DNA of 12,687 bases from Candidatus Taylorbacteria bacterium RIFCSPHIGHO2_02_FULL_46_13 (lineage in GTDB: Bacteria; Patescibacteriota; Minisyncoccia; Phycocordibacterales; DSPV01). The first letter of the stretch is position 1, and each line of letters starts with the position of its first letter. Positions 1-6,801 of this stretch are shown here, in pieces. Where the stretch lies: contig MHRQ01000013.1 in NCBI GenBank assembly GCA_001821015.1, positions 1-12,687 of the forward strand, read 5' to 3'. A program made the position numbers and the translations under genes. Below the pieces are notes generated by a model that was not told where the DNA came from, did no database searches, and saw nothing but the letters and a program-made list of their open reading frames with translations.

Positions 1-89
1 CTGTTTCTATTTTATATGAAAATGAGAGAAAAAGGGAGTTTCGTAATTCAAAGTGATCACTGATTTCTTATCAGCACATACGTGAAGGT

Positions 90-746
90 ATGAGAAATCC
101 AGCGCAGGTAGCGGCGATCGTATGCGCCTATAACGAAGACCGGCATATACGGACGGTTCTTGATACGCTTGTTCTGTGCGATTTTATTTCGGAGATTGTG
201 GTGGTTGATGACGGTTCCCGAGAACCCCTGACACGGTTGCAGTATGTATATCCGAGTATCCATTTTATTAGACATGCCGAGAATCGTGGGAAAGCCTATG
301 CGATGGAAACAGGGGTGTCATCAACGCGCGCGCCGTATATTTTTTTCTGTGATGCCGATCTGGTCGGATTTTTACCCGAACATGCCCGTGCCATTATAGA
401 ACCAGTCATAGCCGGCGATTTTGAATCCTTTGTGGGTATCAGGCACAACCGTGAACAACGAGCGGTTTTTTTATTTGCGCTCAACTCAGGAGAGCGGTGT
501 CTTAAACGTTCGCTGTGGGAAGCACTTCCGCCTTTTTACAAGAAAGGATTTCGCATTGAAACCGGTCTCAATTTTCAGGTGAAGAAAATGGGAGGGCGTA
601 TCGGATGGCGTTTGTTTCCGTATCGAAATACATTGCGAGAGCAGAAGTACGGTTTTTGGGAGGGTTTTAGGGGGCGACTTGTCCTCTCGTTTGATGTTTT
701 CGTTGCATGGATGTTTATTATAGGTTTCGATTTGTGGAGACGGTAA
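90..746 (+). CDS. Family 2 glycosyltransferase (GT-A fold)
   Basis: Predicted cytoplasmic or membrane-associated glycosyltransferase that moves a sugar from an activated donor to a lipid or polysaccharide acceptor; the exact substrates cannot be read from sequence. The 218-residue protein opens with the GT2 signature AIVCAYNE (residues 9-16). VVVDDGS (38-43) follows, and the metal/nucleotide-sugar binding DxD is seen as FCDADL (86-91). A Gly-Lys-Ala stretch (NRGKAYAM, 65-72) is also typical. The C-terminal 200-213 is hydrophobic and may touch the membrane. At 218 residues it is a minimal GT2 without extra domains. The start ATG lies only one base after a GAAGG, too close for a good ribosome site, but the first strand of the fold begins right after it, so no longer N-terminus is needed. 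Family is confident, substrate unknown. Confidence 0.85.
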   Translation: MRNPAQVAAIVCAYNEDRHIRTVLDTLVLCDFISEIVVVDDGSREPLTRLQYVYPSIHFIRHAENRGKAYAMETGVSSTRAPYIFFCDADLVGFLPEHARAIIEPVIAGDFESFVGIRHNREQRAVFLFALNSGERCLKRSLWEALPPFYKKGFRIETGLNFQVKKMGGRIGWRLFPYRNTLREQKYGFWEGFRGRLVLSFDVFVAWMFIIGFDLWRR

Positions 747-836
747 GTGTTGCGTGGGGTATAGAGAGACGCGTTATTTTTTAACGTACGCACATTTCGG
801 ATAACCTTTGCATCGGCACCCTCGTAGGAATTCGTG

Positions 837-845
837 TGCTATACT
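837..845 (+). promoter_or_regulatory. Extended -10 promoter, near-leaderless
   Basis: TG at 837-838, one base, then TATACT at 840-845 form an extended -10 box; no -35 is seen at the proper distance. The expected transcription start is about 852, only 3 nt before the ATG at 855, so the transcript would be nearly leaderless. The same TGnTATACT pattern occurs at 4620, 10929 and 12319 in this window. Confidence 0.55.
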
Positions 846-854
846 TTTTGTACT

Positions 855-1067
855 ATGAAAGAAGGAATAGAAATCGCCAATCCGGAACAGGAAAATCCAC
901 AAGCAGTTATTGAACAACTGAAGGGGGAAGTTGCTACCATGGGGAGAAACGATTCAGAATTTTCTCGTTTTGATGAAATCACAGGTCTTCTTCAACGTGG
1001 GGAATGTACACCCGAAGAAGCGATACGCATGGCTCGCGAAATACGTTACGGCAAACAGGAACACTAG
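855..1067 (+). CDS. Small conserved-type hypothetical protein (70 aa)
   Basis: Soluble, charged 70-residue protein with no signal peptide or membrane segment. It starts MKEGIEIANPEQENPQ and has two predicted helices: a middle one (FDEITGLLQRG) and a C-terminal one containing TPEEAIRMAREIRYGKQEH. A short C-terminal helix with a G-x-x-TPEEA-I-x-x-A pattern and a charged KQxxH-like tail resembles small uncharacterised proteins I associate with Patescibacteria; this is recollection, not a search result. I chose the ATG at 855 rather than an in-frame ATG at 834 because the -10 box TATACT (840-845) lies between them, so a transcript from this promoter could not include 834. The gene ends 24 bp from the convergent membrane protein gene. 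Function unknown. Confidence 0.6.
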   Translation: MKEGIEIANPEQENPQAVIEQLKGEVATMGRNDSEFSRFDEITGLLQRGECTPEEAIRMAREIRYGKQEH

Positions 1068-1091
1068 ACCTTTTTTACTTTTTCTTTTTTC

Positions 1092-1640
1092 TCAAACCAG
1101 TCGTTTCACTCTGTTGATGATGTAGGGGAATTCTATCTTTTCATTTGAAATAATCCATCGGTGGATAGTGGGGCTTAGAAATACTGCCAACGTAACATTG
1201 CCTGCCAAGTGCCATGCGGTGAAGGGGATTTGTCCGATGAGTGCTTCCATAAACGGCTGACCATACAAGAGGGGCCCAATGCCCAGGCCCGTTATGGCAT
1301 CATAGAAAATTGTTCCTATGACCGCGAAGATGCCGTAGTTGAGAGCGTTTGCTTTGAATTTTTTAAAATAAAATGCTGACGCGATTCCGAGCACTCCGTA
1401 GGTAAGAGCCGTAATCCATGTCCACATTCCAATTTTCGCGGTTACGATGTCAAAGAGCGCGATGTTTACAAACGCGAATACAAATCCTGCGAGTGCGCCA
1501 TACTGTTTACTGAAGGGCATCTGGGTTCCGAGAATCGGTTCTACATTCGGTGGACGAAAAGGTAGTAATCTAATAGCGAAACACACTACCCATCCGATGA
1601 AAAACTTCAGCCAATTTTTTTTAACGCTCCCCATCCCCAT
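1092..1640 (-). CDS. ECF-type transporter S component-like membrane protein, possible corrinoid uptake
   Basis: Integral membrane protein of 182 residues with about five hydrophobic segments (roughly 8-26, 46-66, 69-92, 98-126, 132-156) and a basic C-terminal tail. Size, hydrophobic profile, and a loop carrying PPNVEPI (30-36) after the first segment fit S components of energy-coupling factor vitamin transporters, which bind the vitamin and work with a shared A/A'/T energising module. That module is not in this window. It is the last gene of a minus-strand operon, 15 bp after the corrinoid adenosyltransferase and downstream of a B12-dependent reductase. Context therefore suggests cobalamin or cobinamide as substrate; that is inference. 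The start is either 1640 or the second Met at 1634. No Shine-Dalgarno is visible. Family moderately sure, substrate unsure. Confidence 0.6.
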   Translation of the reverse strand: MGMGSVKKNWLKFFIGWVVCFAIRLLPFRPPNVEPILGTQMPFSKQYGALAGFVFAFVNIALFDIVTAKIGMWTWITALTYGVLGIASAFYFKKFKANALNYGIFAVIGTIFYDAITGLGIGPLLYGQPFMEALIGQIPFTAWHLAGNVTLAVFLSPTIHRWIISNEKIEFPYIINRVKRLV

Positions 1641-1655
1641 ATAATTCTTTATATA

Positions 1656-2177
1656 TTAATATTCAAGTCCTTGTTTTCCGCTCACCCCTTTTGCAAAAGG
1701 GTGTTTGACCTCTTTCATTTCGGTCACCAAATCAGCACGCTTGATGAATTGTTCGGGGCAATTTCTACCGGTTAAAATCAAATGCAGGACATGGGGGAGC
1801 GATACGTCTATAAATTCGCTTATCTCTTCTTCCGTAAGCAGTCCGAGTTTCCAGGCGTTCCATATTTCGTCAACGATGAGTATGTCCCATCTGCCCGTCT
1901 CCGCTTGCTCCTTTGCATAGCCTAGTCCTTCAACGGCCGCCGTTACATGAACTCCAAAAGGTAGAGAGTCGTGTCCAATGCCGACAAATCCTTCTCCCTT
2001 TTTTACGATTTTAAAGTACGGAAGAAGTTTTTTATGCGATGCGTCCTCTCCCGATTTCCATGGGCCCTTGATGAGCTGTACCATCAGCACCTTCTTTTTA
2101 TCCCCGACAGCCCGTAAGGCCTGTCCCAATGCTGCGGTAGTCTTTCCTTTGCCGTCTCCTGTAAAGACGATGAGCAT
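1656..2177 (-). CDS. cobO: Corrinoid (cob(I)alamin) adenosyltransferase, CobA/BtuR type
   Basis: Transfers the adenosyl group of ATP to reduced corrinoid, making adenosylcobalamin, the cofactor of the reductase encoded just upstream. The 173 residues are a full-length CobA/CobO/BtuR-type P-loop enzyme. The P-loop GDGKGKTT is at 7-14 directly after the first beta strand. An acidic strand-end motif IVDEIWNAW is at 101-109, and the family tail GRNCPEQFIKRADLVTEM...KHPFAKGVSGKQGLEY fills 137-173. The ATG sits 2 bp after the stop of the reductase gene, which indicates cotranscription and probably translational coupling; there is no Shine-Dalgarno. In other bacteria this enzyme belongs to B12 synthesis or salvage. 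No corrin ring synthesis genes are present here, so salvage is the likely role. The symbol cobO (also cobA or btuR) is by family, not by orthology test. Confidence 0.9.
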   Translation of the reverse strand: MLIVFTGDGKGKTTAALGQALRAVGDKKKVLMVQLIKGPWKSGEDASHKKLLPYFKIVKKGEGFVGIGHDSLPFGVHVTAAVEGLGYAKEQAETGRWDILIVDEIWNAWKLGLLTEEEISEFIDVSLPHVLHLILTGRNCPEQFIKRADLVTEMKEVKHPFAKGVSGKQGLEY

Positions 2178-2179
2178 GA

Positions 2180-4489
2180 TTAGGCGATTTCACAAACTCC
2201 GGCGACACAAGCCAGCTCTTTTTTTATATCAAGTTCGTCAGTCTTTTCATACGTGATTATTTTTGAGTAGTCTATGTTTGCCAGACGTTCGCTCAGTGCT
2301 CGGTAGGTCATTTCGTCAATGGCTTGGTAGGGAGCCAGTTGATAGACATGATTGTCTCTGGGCAAAAATGAAAGTCCCCCCACCAAATCCCAGTTCTTAT
2401 AAATCCAATTAGCTACTTCAATCCATTCAGTATCACCGACAGAGACGGTTACGGACGGGTTGTGTTCAGTGTAATGCGTCTTTACCGTCTTCCAATGTTC
2501 AAGCTGGTCAAGCGCAGTAAGGTCGTTTTTATAGATTGAGCCCTCGGGCGCTTTTACGGGGAACTCAAGTACATAGGTGCTCGCGTTTTCCGCTGACTGT
2601 CCGACCTCCGGATGATAGGGGACGCCCTGATCTTTGAGCATTTTAAATAATGCATCGGTTGCAGAGATTCTGATTCTTCGTATATAGTATGGCGCATGCC
2701 GAGGGTGCATACCTGAAGAACAATCCACGGTCTGGGAAAGCGTGCCTGAAGGTTTGACGCAGGTGATGCAGGTAGATGCGTTAATGCCGAATCGTTTCGC
2801 ATACATTCTGTTGATTTTGATAGCTTCCGCTTTCAGTTTCTCCAATACGTTTGGATTCCGCACAATTTCGCAATCCCACTGACCCGTGATTGAAACCCCT
2901 AAGAGCCTTTCTTTTTCACAATGTTCCTTCCATTCTTTTGAGAGGTAGGGGAAGTGAGTCAAGCTTGCTTGATACGTTCCGAGTATCGTCGCAAGCCTGA
3001 TTTTTTTCAATAACGATTGTTCGGTATCTTGTGCTCTCGCAACCACTTCAGAGAGGTTACAGAATTGTTTTGACTGGAGCACGATCTCACCGCACGGGTT
3101 AGTGCCGATGGAGCCAATGATCGTCGTGCCTGAGGAGTCAAAATATCCCTTGTATTCCTTCAGTACTTTTATGCGGCGCTCGGGGAGCGTACTGGCAAGC
3201 GAGCCGCGATTGAAAATCCCTCGCTCACCCGAGCCTGATTTCATCAAGGCTATCCATTCCTCAAAGAATTCATGATTAGAGGGTTTTTGTATATAGACTG
3301 CTGAATTATTTGCCAGCGTACGCTGGGGTTCGGTTATATAGAAAGCCCCTTTCTTTGCATCGCGGATATCTGCATCATCAAGATCAGAGAGAGATATCAT
3401 CGCGCTTCTTCGTACACCGCCTGCCACCACACAATCACCAATCATACAGATGATGTCGTGTACGTCTATATTGCGCAGCCTCTTTCCTTGCCGCGTGAGC
3501 ATCTTTTCACGGGTAAATACCAAGAGTCGCTTCAGCGGTTCAGGACCTGATGACTTTCCACCCATAGTCTTTAATCGTGCTCCCGCCGGGCGAAGATGTG
3601 AATAGTCAAACTCTACATCAGAGCCCAGGGCCCACGTCTTCATTCCAAACGCGAGTGCATCAGCCCAGCCCTCCTTGTTATCGGGGATAGCATAGAGAGG
3701 AAGTTGTTTACCGGTCTGCAATTCTATTTGCGGAAACTTGCCGACATTTTGGCTTTCCACCGACCATCCAGCTCCAGTTCCACACATTGAGATGTACATA
3801 ATCTCCGCAAGATCCTGGAAATTCTCGGGCGCGATGTATGAGCAGTTGTATGCACAGACATCTGTCGCGCGTACGGCGGTTCCAGCAAATTGTAACAGTC
3901 GCATGGAGGGCATTGATTCTTGTTGTAGAATTCCGTTTTTAATTTCCGCGTACTCATCCTCTGTAAGTTTCTCACCGAGATTTTCTCTCATGAAGCCCAC
4001 ATATCTATCAACGGTCTCAATCCATGTTTCTCTCCTTTTTTCCTCGGTTATCCAGCGCGAGTAACTGCGGTAGTACACAAATTCTCCGAGAGGATTTCTG
4101 AAGAATTTTTTGCTTTCTGCGGCTAACCTTCTTACTTTTGCCGGTACCCGTATACCACGCGTTCGCAGACGTGAACGTTCTTGGCGGTAGAGGATGTATG
4201 CTTTGGCGGTTTTTACATACTCGCTCAATATGAGCTCTTTTTCTACACTGTCTTGGACACCTTCTACGGTCGGGATGAAATTCTTATGCTTTTTCTTAAT
4301 GCTTATGACCTCGGCGCAGACTGTTTTTGCTACAAGCGCTGCCTCTTTTGATTCTCCCTCGTTTGTCGCGCGCATCGCTTTTGCGATTGCGTTTGTGATT
4401 TTTTGAATATCAAACAGCACAATCGTTCCGTCACGTTTTTGGATGGATAGTACCGATGACTTGGTGGATGAGATTCTTTTTGAGATCAT
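2180..4489 (-). CDS. nrdJ: Adenosylcobalamin-dependent ribonucleoside-triphosphate reductase (class II, monomeric type)
   Basis: Reduces ribonucleotides to deoxyribonucleotides for DNA synthesis by a cobalamin-generated thiyl radical, without needing oxygen. The 769-residue protein begins with an ATP-cone-like regulatory domain (about 12-105; VLSIQKRDGTIVLFD). The catalytic 10-stranded barrel follows. NPCGEI at 464-469 supplies the radical Cys466 with Asn464 and Glu468. FCNLSEV supplies Cys477, 11 residues later, the same spacing as in the Lactobacillus leichmannii enzyme (408/419). Its disulfide partner is probably Cys216 in AYNCSY. The C-terminal CVAGVC (Cys761/Cys766) is the swinging cysteine pair that is re-reduced by thioredoxin. 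All key residues are present, so it looks active. First gene of a B12 operon; the promoter is visible at 4519-4547. An ATP cone is an addition relative to L. leichmannii. Confidence 0.93.
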   Translation of the reverse strand: MISKRISSTKSSVLSIQKRDGTIVLFDIQKITNAIAKAMRATNEGESKEAALVAKTVCAEVISIKKKHKNFIPTVEGVQDSVEKELILSEYVKTAKAYILYRQERSRLRTRGIRVPAKVRRLAAESKKFFRNPLGEFVYYRSYSRWITEEKRRETWIETVDRYVGFMRENLGEKLTEDEYAEIKNGILQQESMPSMRLLQFAGTAVRATDVCAYNCSYIAPENFQDLAEIMYISMCGTGAGWSVESQNVGKFPQIELQTGKQLPLYAIPDNKEGWADALAFGMKTWALGSDVEFDYSHLRPAGARLKTMGGKSSGPEPLKRLLVFTREKMLTRQGKRLRNIDVHDIICMIGDCVVAGGVRRSAMISLSDLDDADIRDAKKGAFYITEPQRTLANNSAVYIQKPSNHEFFEEWIALMKSGSGERGIFNRGSLASTLPERRIKVLKEYKGYFDSSGTTIIGSIGTNPCGEIVLQSKQFCNLSEVVARAQDTEQSLLKKIRLATILGTYQASLTHFPYLSKEWKEHCEKERLLGVSITGQWDCEIVRNPNVLEKLKAEAIKINRMYAKRFGINASTCITCVKPSGTLSQTVDCSSGMHPRHAPYYIRRIRISATDALFKMLKDQGVPYHPEVGQSAENASTYVLEFPVKAPEGSIYKNDLTALDQLEHWKTVKTHYTEHNPSVTVSVGDTEWIEVANWIYKNWDLVGGLSFLPRDNHVYQLAPYQAIDEMTYRALSERLANIDYSKIITYEKTDELDIKKELACVAGVCEIA

Positions 4490-4518
4490 ATTTTCATAGT
4501 TGCGAAATAAGGAAACTC

Positions 4519-4547
4519 ATTATACGTTGCGGTTCGCCTCTGTTCAA
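4519..4547 (-). promoter_or_regulatory. Promoter of the ribonucleotide reductase/B12 operon
   Basis: Read on the minus strand: -35 TTGAAC (4542-4547), a 17-bp spacer, and a consensus -10 TATAAT (4519-4524). The expected start near 4512 gives a leader of about 22 nt before the ATG at 4489. That leader is too short to hold a cobalamin riboswitch. A tiny in-leader frame ATG-AAA-ATA-TGA at 4497-4486 overlaps the true start codon as ATGA. Confidence 0.65.
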
Positions 4548-4599
4548 AGAAAGAGTGGATAAGTGTACGTTTCCGAAGCGTCTTTTGACGTTTGTCAAT

Positions 4600-4628
4600 T
4601 TGATACCCAGCTTCCACCTTGCTATACT
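4600..4628 (+). promoter_or_regulatory. Promoter of the ArsR-family regulator gene
   Basis: -35 TTGATA (4600-4605), a 17-bp spacer, and an extended -10 TGC-TATACT (TG 4620-4621, hexamer 4623-4628). This is the best plus-strand promoter in the window. The expected start is about 4635, which is the A of an ATG opening a 6-codon frame (MIVSNY, stop at 4653-4655). Just upstream, 4585-4598 is a small inverted repeat TTGAC-4-GTCAA. Confidence 0.7.
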
Positions 4629-4637
4629 GACAACATG

Positions 4638-4652
4638 ATAGTTAGTAACTAT
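4638..4652 (+). promoter_or_regulatory. Probable ArsR operator (15-bp perfect palindrome)
   Basis: ATAGTTA-G-TAACTAT is a perfect 7-1-7 palindrome lying just downstream of the -10 box and overlapping the start of transcription of the regulator gene. ArsR/SmtB dimers classically bind AT-rich palindromes of the ATA...TAT kind over their own promoters, so autorepression is the natural reading. Position and symmetry are seen directly; binding is inferred. Confidence 0.6.
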
Positions 4653-4659
4653 TGAAACT

Positions 4660-4965
4660 ATGAAATCTGTCTTACCAAAAATCGCATTTGAGCGAAACGC
4701 GCGAATCTATAAGGTGTTGGCCAACCAAAAGAGGCTTGAAATTTTGAATAATATTAAATTCAAGGAACGGTCGGTCCAGCAACTTCTAGAAATTACCGGT
4801 TTGCCTAAGGCAAATCTTTCCCAGCATTTGGCGCTTCTGCGGCATAATCGTTTGGTGTTCTATAGAAAAGAAGGTCTCAATGTCTACTATCGTATCGTTG
4901 ACCCTAATATCATTGAGCCGTGCGTGATTTTGCATCATCTGTGGAAGCGCAAGGCGTTAGTTTGA
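4660..4965 (+). CDS. ArsR-family winged-helix transcriptional repressor
   Basis: DNA-binding repressor of 101 residues. The winged-helix core covers about 12-80: LANQKRLEILNNI (20-32) is the usual helix after the N-terminal dimer arm, TGLPKANLSQHLALLRHNRLV (46-66) is the helix-turn-helix, and FYRKEGLNVYYRIVD (67-81) is the wing. The metal-sensing Cys-x-Cys of the ArsR/SmtB recognition region is absent. The only Cys is Cys88 in the last helix, near His92/His93, so the signal is not a classic alpha-3 metal site; it may be redox, another ligand or an alpha-5-type site. The gene follows a strong promoter with a palindromic operator and is divergent from the B12 operon. Likely target: itself and the membrane protein gene 102 bp downstream. 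No Shine-Dalgarno. Confidence 0.88.
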   Translation: MKSVLPKIAFERNARIYKVLANQKRLEILNNIKFKERSVQQLLEITGLPKANLSQHLALLRHNRLVFYRKEGLNVYYRIVDPNIIEPCVILHHLWKRKALV

Positions 4966-5049
4966 TTATTAGTAGAGAAGTGCCGCGCGTTAGGCCGTGT
5001 TTCAGTGGACGGTATGCGAGAGTCGCCTCTTAAAGGACGTGGGGACGAC

Positions 5050-5067
5050 ATAATTTCGCTAAATTAT
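5050..5067 (+). promoter_or_regulatory. Inverted repeat abutting the DoxX-like start codon
   Basis: ATAATTT-CGCT-AAATTAT, a perfect 7-4-7 inverted repeat, ends at the base before the ATG at 5068. Its half-site (ATAATT) resembles that of the palindrome at 4638-4652 (ATAGTT), but the spacing differs by three bases. It could be a second, weaker operator for the ArsR protein or simply AT-rich leader sequence. Confidence 0.3.
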
Positions 5068-5445
5068 ATGAAAACTGATAAGAAAATTGAGTGGATTTTG
5101 AGGATTGGTGTTGCCGGAGAATTTTTGGGCCACGGAGTGTTCGCCCTCCAAGGTAAAGCCGACTGGGTACAATGGACACAGCAGCTCTCAGGTATGGACG
5201 CTTCATCAGCGACTACTTTTATTTTTATCGTGGGTCTGGTGGATATCCTCCTAGCTCTTTTAGTTTTAGTAAAACCGATTCGCCCCGTTTTACTGTGGAT
5301 GACGTTCTGGGGATTCTGGACCGCACTCGTCCGACCGCTTGTCGGCTTGCCAATTTGGGACTTTATTGAACGGTGGGCCAATTGGGCAGCGCCGTTGGCT
5401 TTGTTTTATTTCTATCAATCCAAGAAAGATAGGAGTGATCAGTAG
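5068..5445 (+). CDS. Small four-helix membrane protein, DoxX-like
   Basis: Predicted inner-membrane protein of 125 residues with four hydrophobic helices (about 8-27, 49-68, 71-90, 104-117). Distinctive patterns are FLGHGVFAL at 19-27, VGLVDILLALLVLVKP at 55-70, and TALVRPLVG...WDFIERWANWAAPLAL at 85-112. Size and the conserved polar residues inside helices resemble the DoxX-like superfamily of small membrane proteins, whose roles are mostly unclear. I use the ATG at 5068; a longer in-frame ATG at 5005 would add 21 unhelpful polar residues and run across an inverted repeat. It is 102 bp after the ArsR regulator on the same strand and may be the regulated target. No Shine-Dalgarno. Family assignment is moderate; function unknown. 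Confidence 0.65.
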   Translation: MKTDKKIEWILRIGVAGEFLGHGVFALQGKADWVQWTQQLSGMDASSATTFIFIVGLVDILLALLVLVKPIRPVLLWMTFWGFWTALVRPLVGLPIWDFIERWANWAAPLALFYFYQSKKDRSDQ

Positions 5446-5517
5446 TGTCTACGTTGATGTCGCGCGCCGCTTATTCGCTCGGGTATGCGTTTCTTCACTC
5501 GGTTTTTGAAATAGGGT

Positions 5518-6801
5518 ATGAGTTTTCATTGGATAAAAAATTTTGACGCGTTAGCGCTCGACCAAAGCAGGACTGACGCCCTTGCTATTTTGGAGGCGGG
5601 GTATGATGCCATTGAAACGAGTCGTGTGATGCGCTCGCAAGTTTCCATTTCTGAAGAAGTTATCACGATACAGGACAAGCATTTTGATCTAAAGAAATTT
5701 AAGAACATTTTTTTAATCGGGTTTGGGAAAGGGGCGTGCGCGGAAGTACGCGAGCTCTACCGCATGTTCCCGTCAAGGGTGAAGAGGGCTGTGGTTATTG
5801 ATAAAACAACGCTTGCCACGTGCCCCATTGAGGTTGAAGCTTTTGTGGGGACACATCCTATTCCTTCAGCGGTAAATATGGCCGCAACGAAGGTGCTGTC
5901 TGCCGTGGCCACGGCGGCGGAGAAGGATGATCTGGTATTTGTTGCGGTGGCTGGCGGTGGATCGGCACTTCTGTGTTCCTCGGACGAAGAGTGTGAACAA
6001 AGCACGCGCTTGTTCCAAGAGTGTTTGAAGGTCGGTGCCACCATAGAAGAGATAAATACGGTGCGAAAACATATTTCAGAGCTCAAAGGGGGAGGGCTGG
6101 CAAAATTGCTCTATCCGGCGACGGCGGTCGGCCTGATCTTCTCTGATATTGTGGGAGGCAATCCAGAACGCGTCGCGTCTGGGCCAACGTATTTTGATAC
6201 TTCTACCGTGGCTGATGCGCAGGCAGTCCTCACGCGTTATGGTCTTTCGAAAAAATTCGTGCTTCACGAGACTCCGAAGGAGCAGAAGTATTTTAAGCAG
6301 GTAACAAATGTCGTGCTTGTTTCAAATGAGCAGTCTCTTTCTGCTATGGCTACAAAAGCTCGAGCGTGTGGGTACGAGCCTGTGGTGCTGGAGGAAGCGT
6401 TATATGAAGCTCCTGACGAAACGCTTGCAAAGCTTTTTTCATACGCCGCGCCCGGCACGGTTGTCCTCGCCGGAGGGGAAGTGCGTTTAGCGGTGCCGAG
6501 CAACCATGGTAGTGGCGGACGTTGTCAGTTTCTTGCGCTTGAAGCACTAGAGAAAGTTAGGCCGGGGAATGTGTTTGTTGCCGCGGCATCCGATGGATAT
6601 GACAACAGTGAAGCGGCGGGCGCCATCGTGGACGAACATACCGGAAGAAAAATCAAAAACGCAGGTCTAGATCTTGCCGATTATCGCAGACGTTTGGACA
6701 CGATACCTGTCTTTGATAAAGCGGGCGATGCAATTCTCACCGGTCCCGTTGAAGCGAACGTTTCAGACTGGTATTTTGTGTTAACGGAGAAGAAATCATG
6801 A
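5518..6801 (+). CDS. Glycerate 2-kinase, MOFRL (type II) family
   Basis: Phosphorylates D-glycerate with ATP to 2-phosphoglycerate in the cytoplasm. The 427 residues match the usual family length. The N-terminal domain has FLIGFGKGA (65-73, with the family's phosphate-contacting Lys71), GGGSALL (146-152), NTVRKHISELKGGGLA (180-195) and FSDIVGG...ASGPT (208-224). The C-terminal MOFRL domain has VVLAGGEVRLAV (315-326), GSGGRCQFLALEAL (331-344) and ASDGYDNSEAAGAIVD (357-372). Compared with the common GGRNQE and TDGxDGPTDAAGA forms, this copy has Cys and Phe in place of Asn and Glu and an altered DG loop, so specificity could differ. It heads a three-gene operon. Its stop overlaps the enolase start as ATGA, and its product is the enolase substrate. 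No Shine-Dalgarno or clear promoter. Confidence 0.88.
   Translation: MSFHWIKNFDALALDQSRTDALAILEAGYDAIETSRVMRSQVSISEEVITIQDKHFDLKKFKNIFLIGFGKGACAEVRELYRMFPSRVKRAVVIDKTTLATCPIEVEAFVGTHPIPSAVNMAATKVLSAVATAAEKDDLVFVAVAGGGSALLCSSDEECEQSTRLFQECLKVGATIEEINTVRKHISELKGGGLAKLLYPATAVGLIFSDIVGGNPERVASGPTYFDTSTVADAQAVLTRYGLSKKFVLHETPKEQKYFKQVTNVVLVSNEQSLSAMATKARACGYEPVVLEEALYEAPDETLAKLFSYAAPGTVVLAGGEVRLAVPSNHGSGGRCQFLALEALEKVRPGNVFVAAASDGYDNSEAAGAIVDEHTGRKIKNAGLDLADYRRRLDTIPVFDKAGDAILTGPVEANVSDWYFVLTEKKS

Noticed and set aside
1..63. Possible C-terminus of an upstream gene (open frames ending at 56 or 63)
   Set aside because: Two frames stay open over this short stretch and neither tail is recognisable, so no call can be made.
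834..854. Earlier in-frame ATG for the 70-residue protein
   Set aside because: The -10 box TATACT (840-845) lies inside this extension, so transcription from it starts after this ATG.
1068..1091. T-rich stretch between convergent genes as a terminator
   Set aside because: No hairpin precedes the T-run on the plus strand, and the minus strand reads A-rich there.
4490..4660. Cobalamin riboswitch or NrdR boxes before the B12 operon
   Set aside because: The predicted leader is only about 22 nt, and no B12-box-like or NrdR-box pattern is visible in the divergent region.
5005..5067. Earlier in-frame ATG for the DoxX-like protein
   Set aside because: The extra 21 residues are polar, fit no membrane protein start, and cross the inverted repeat next to the ATG at 5068.
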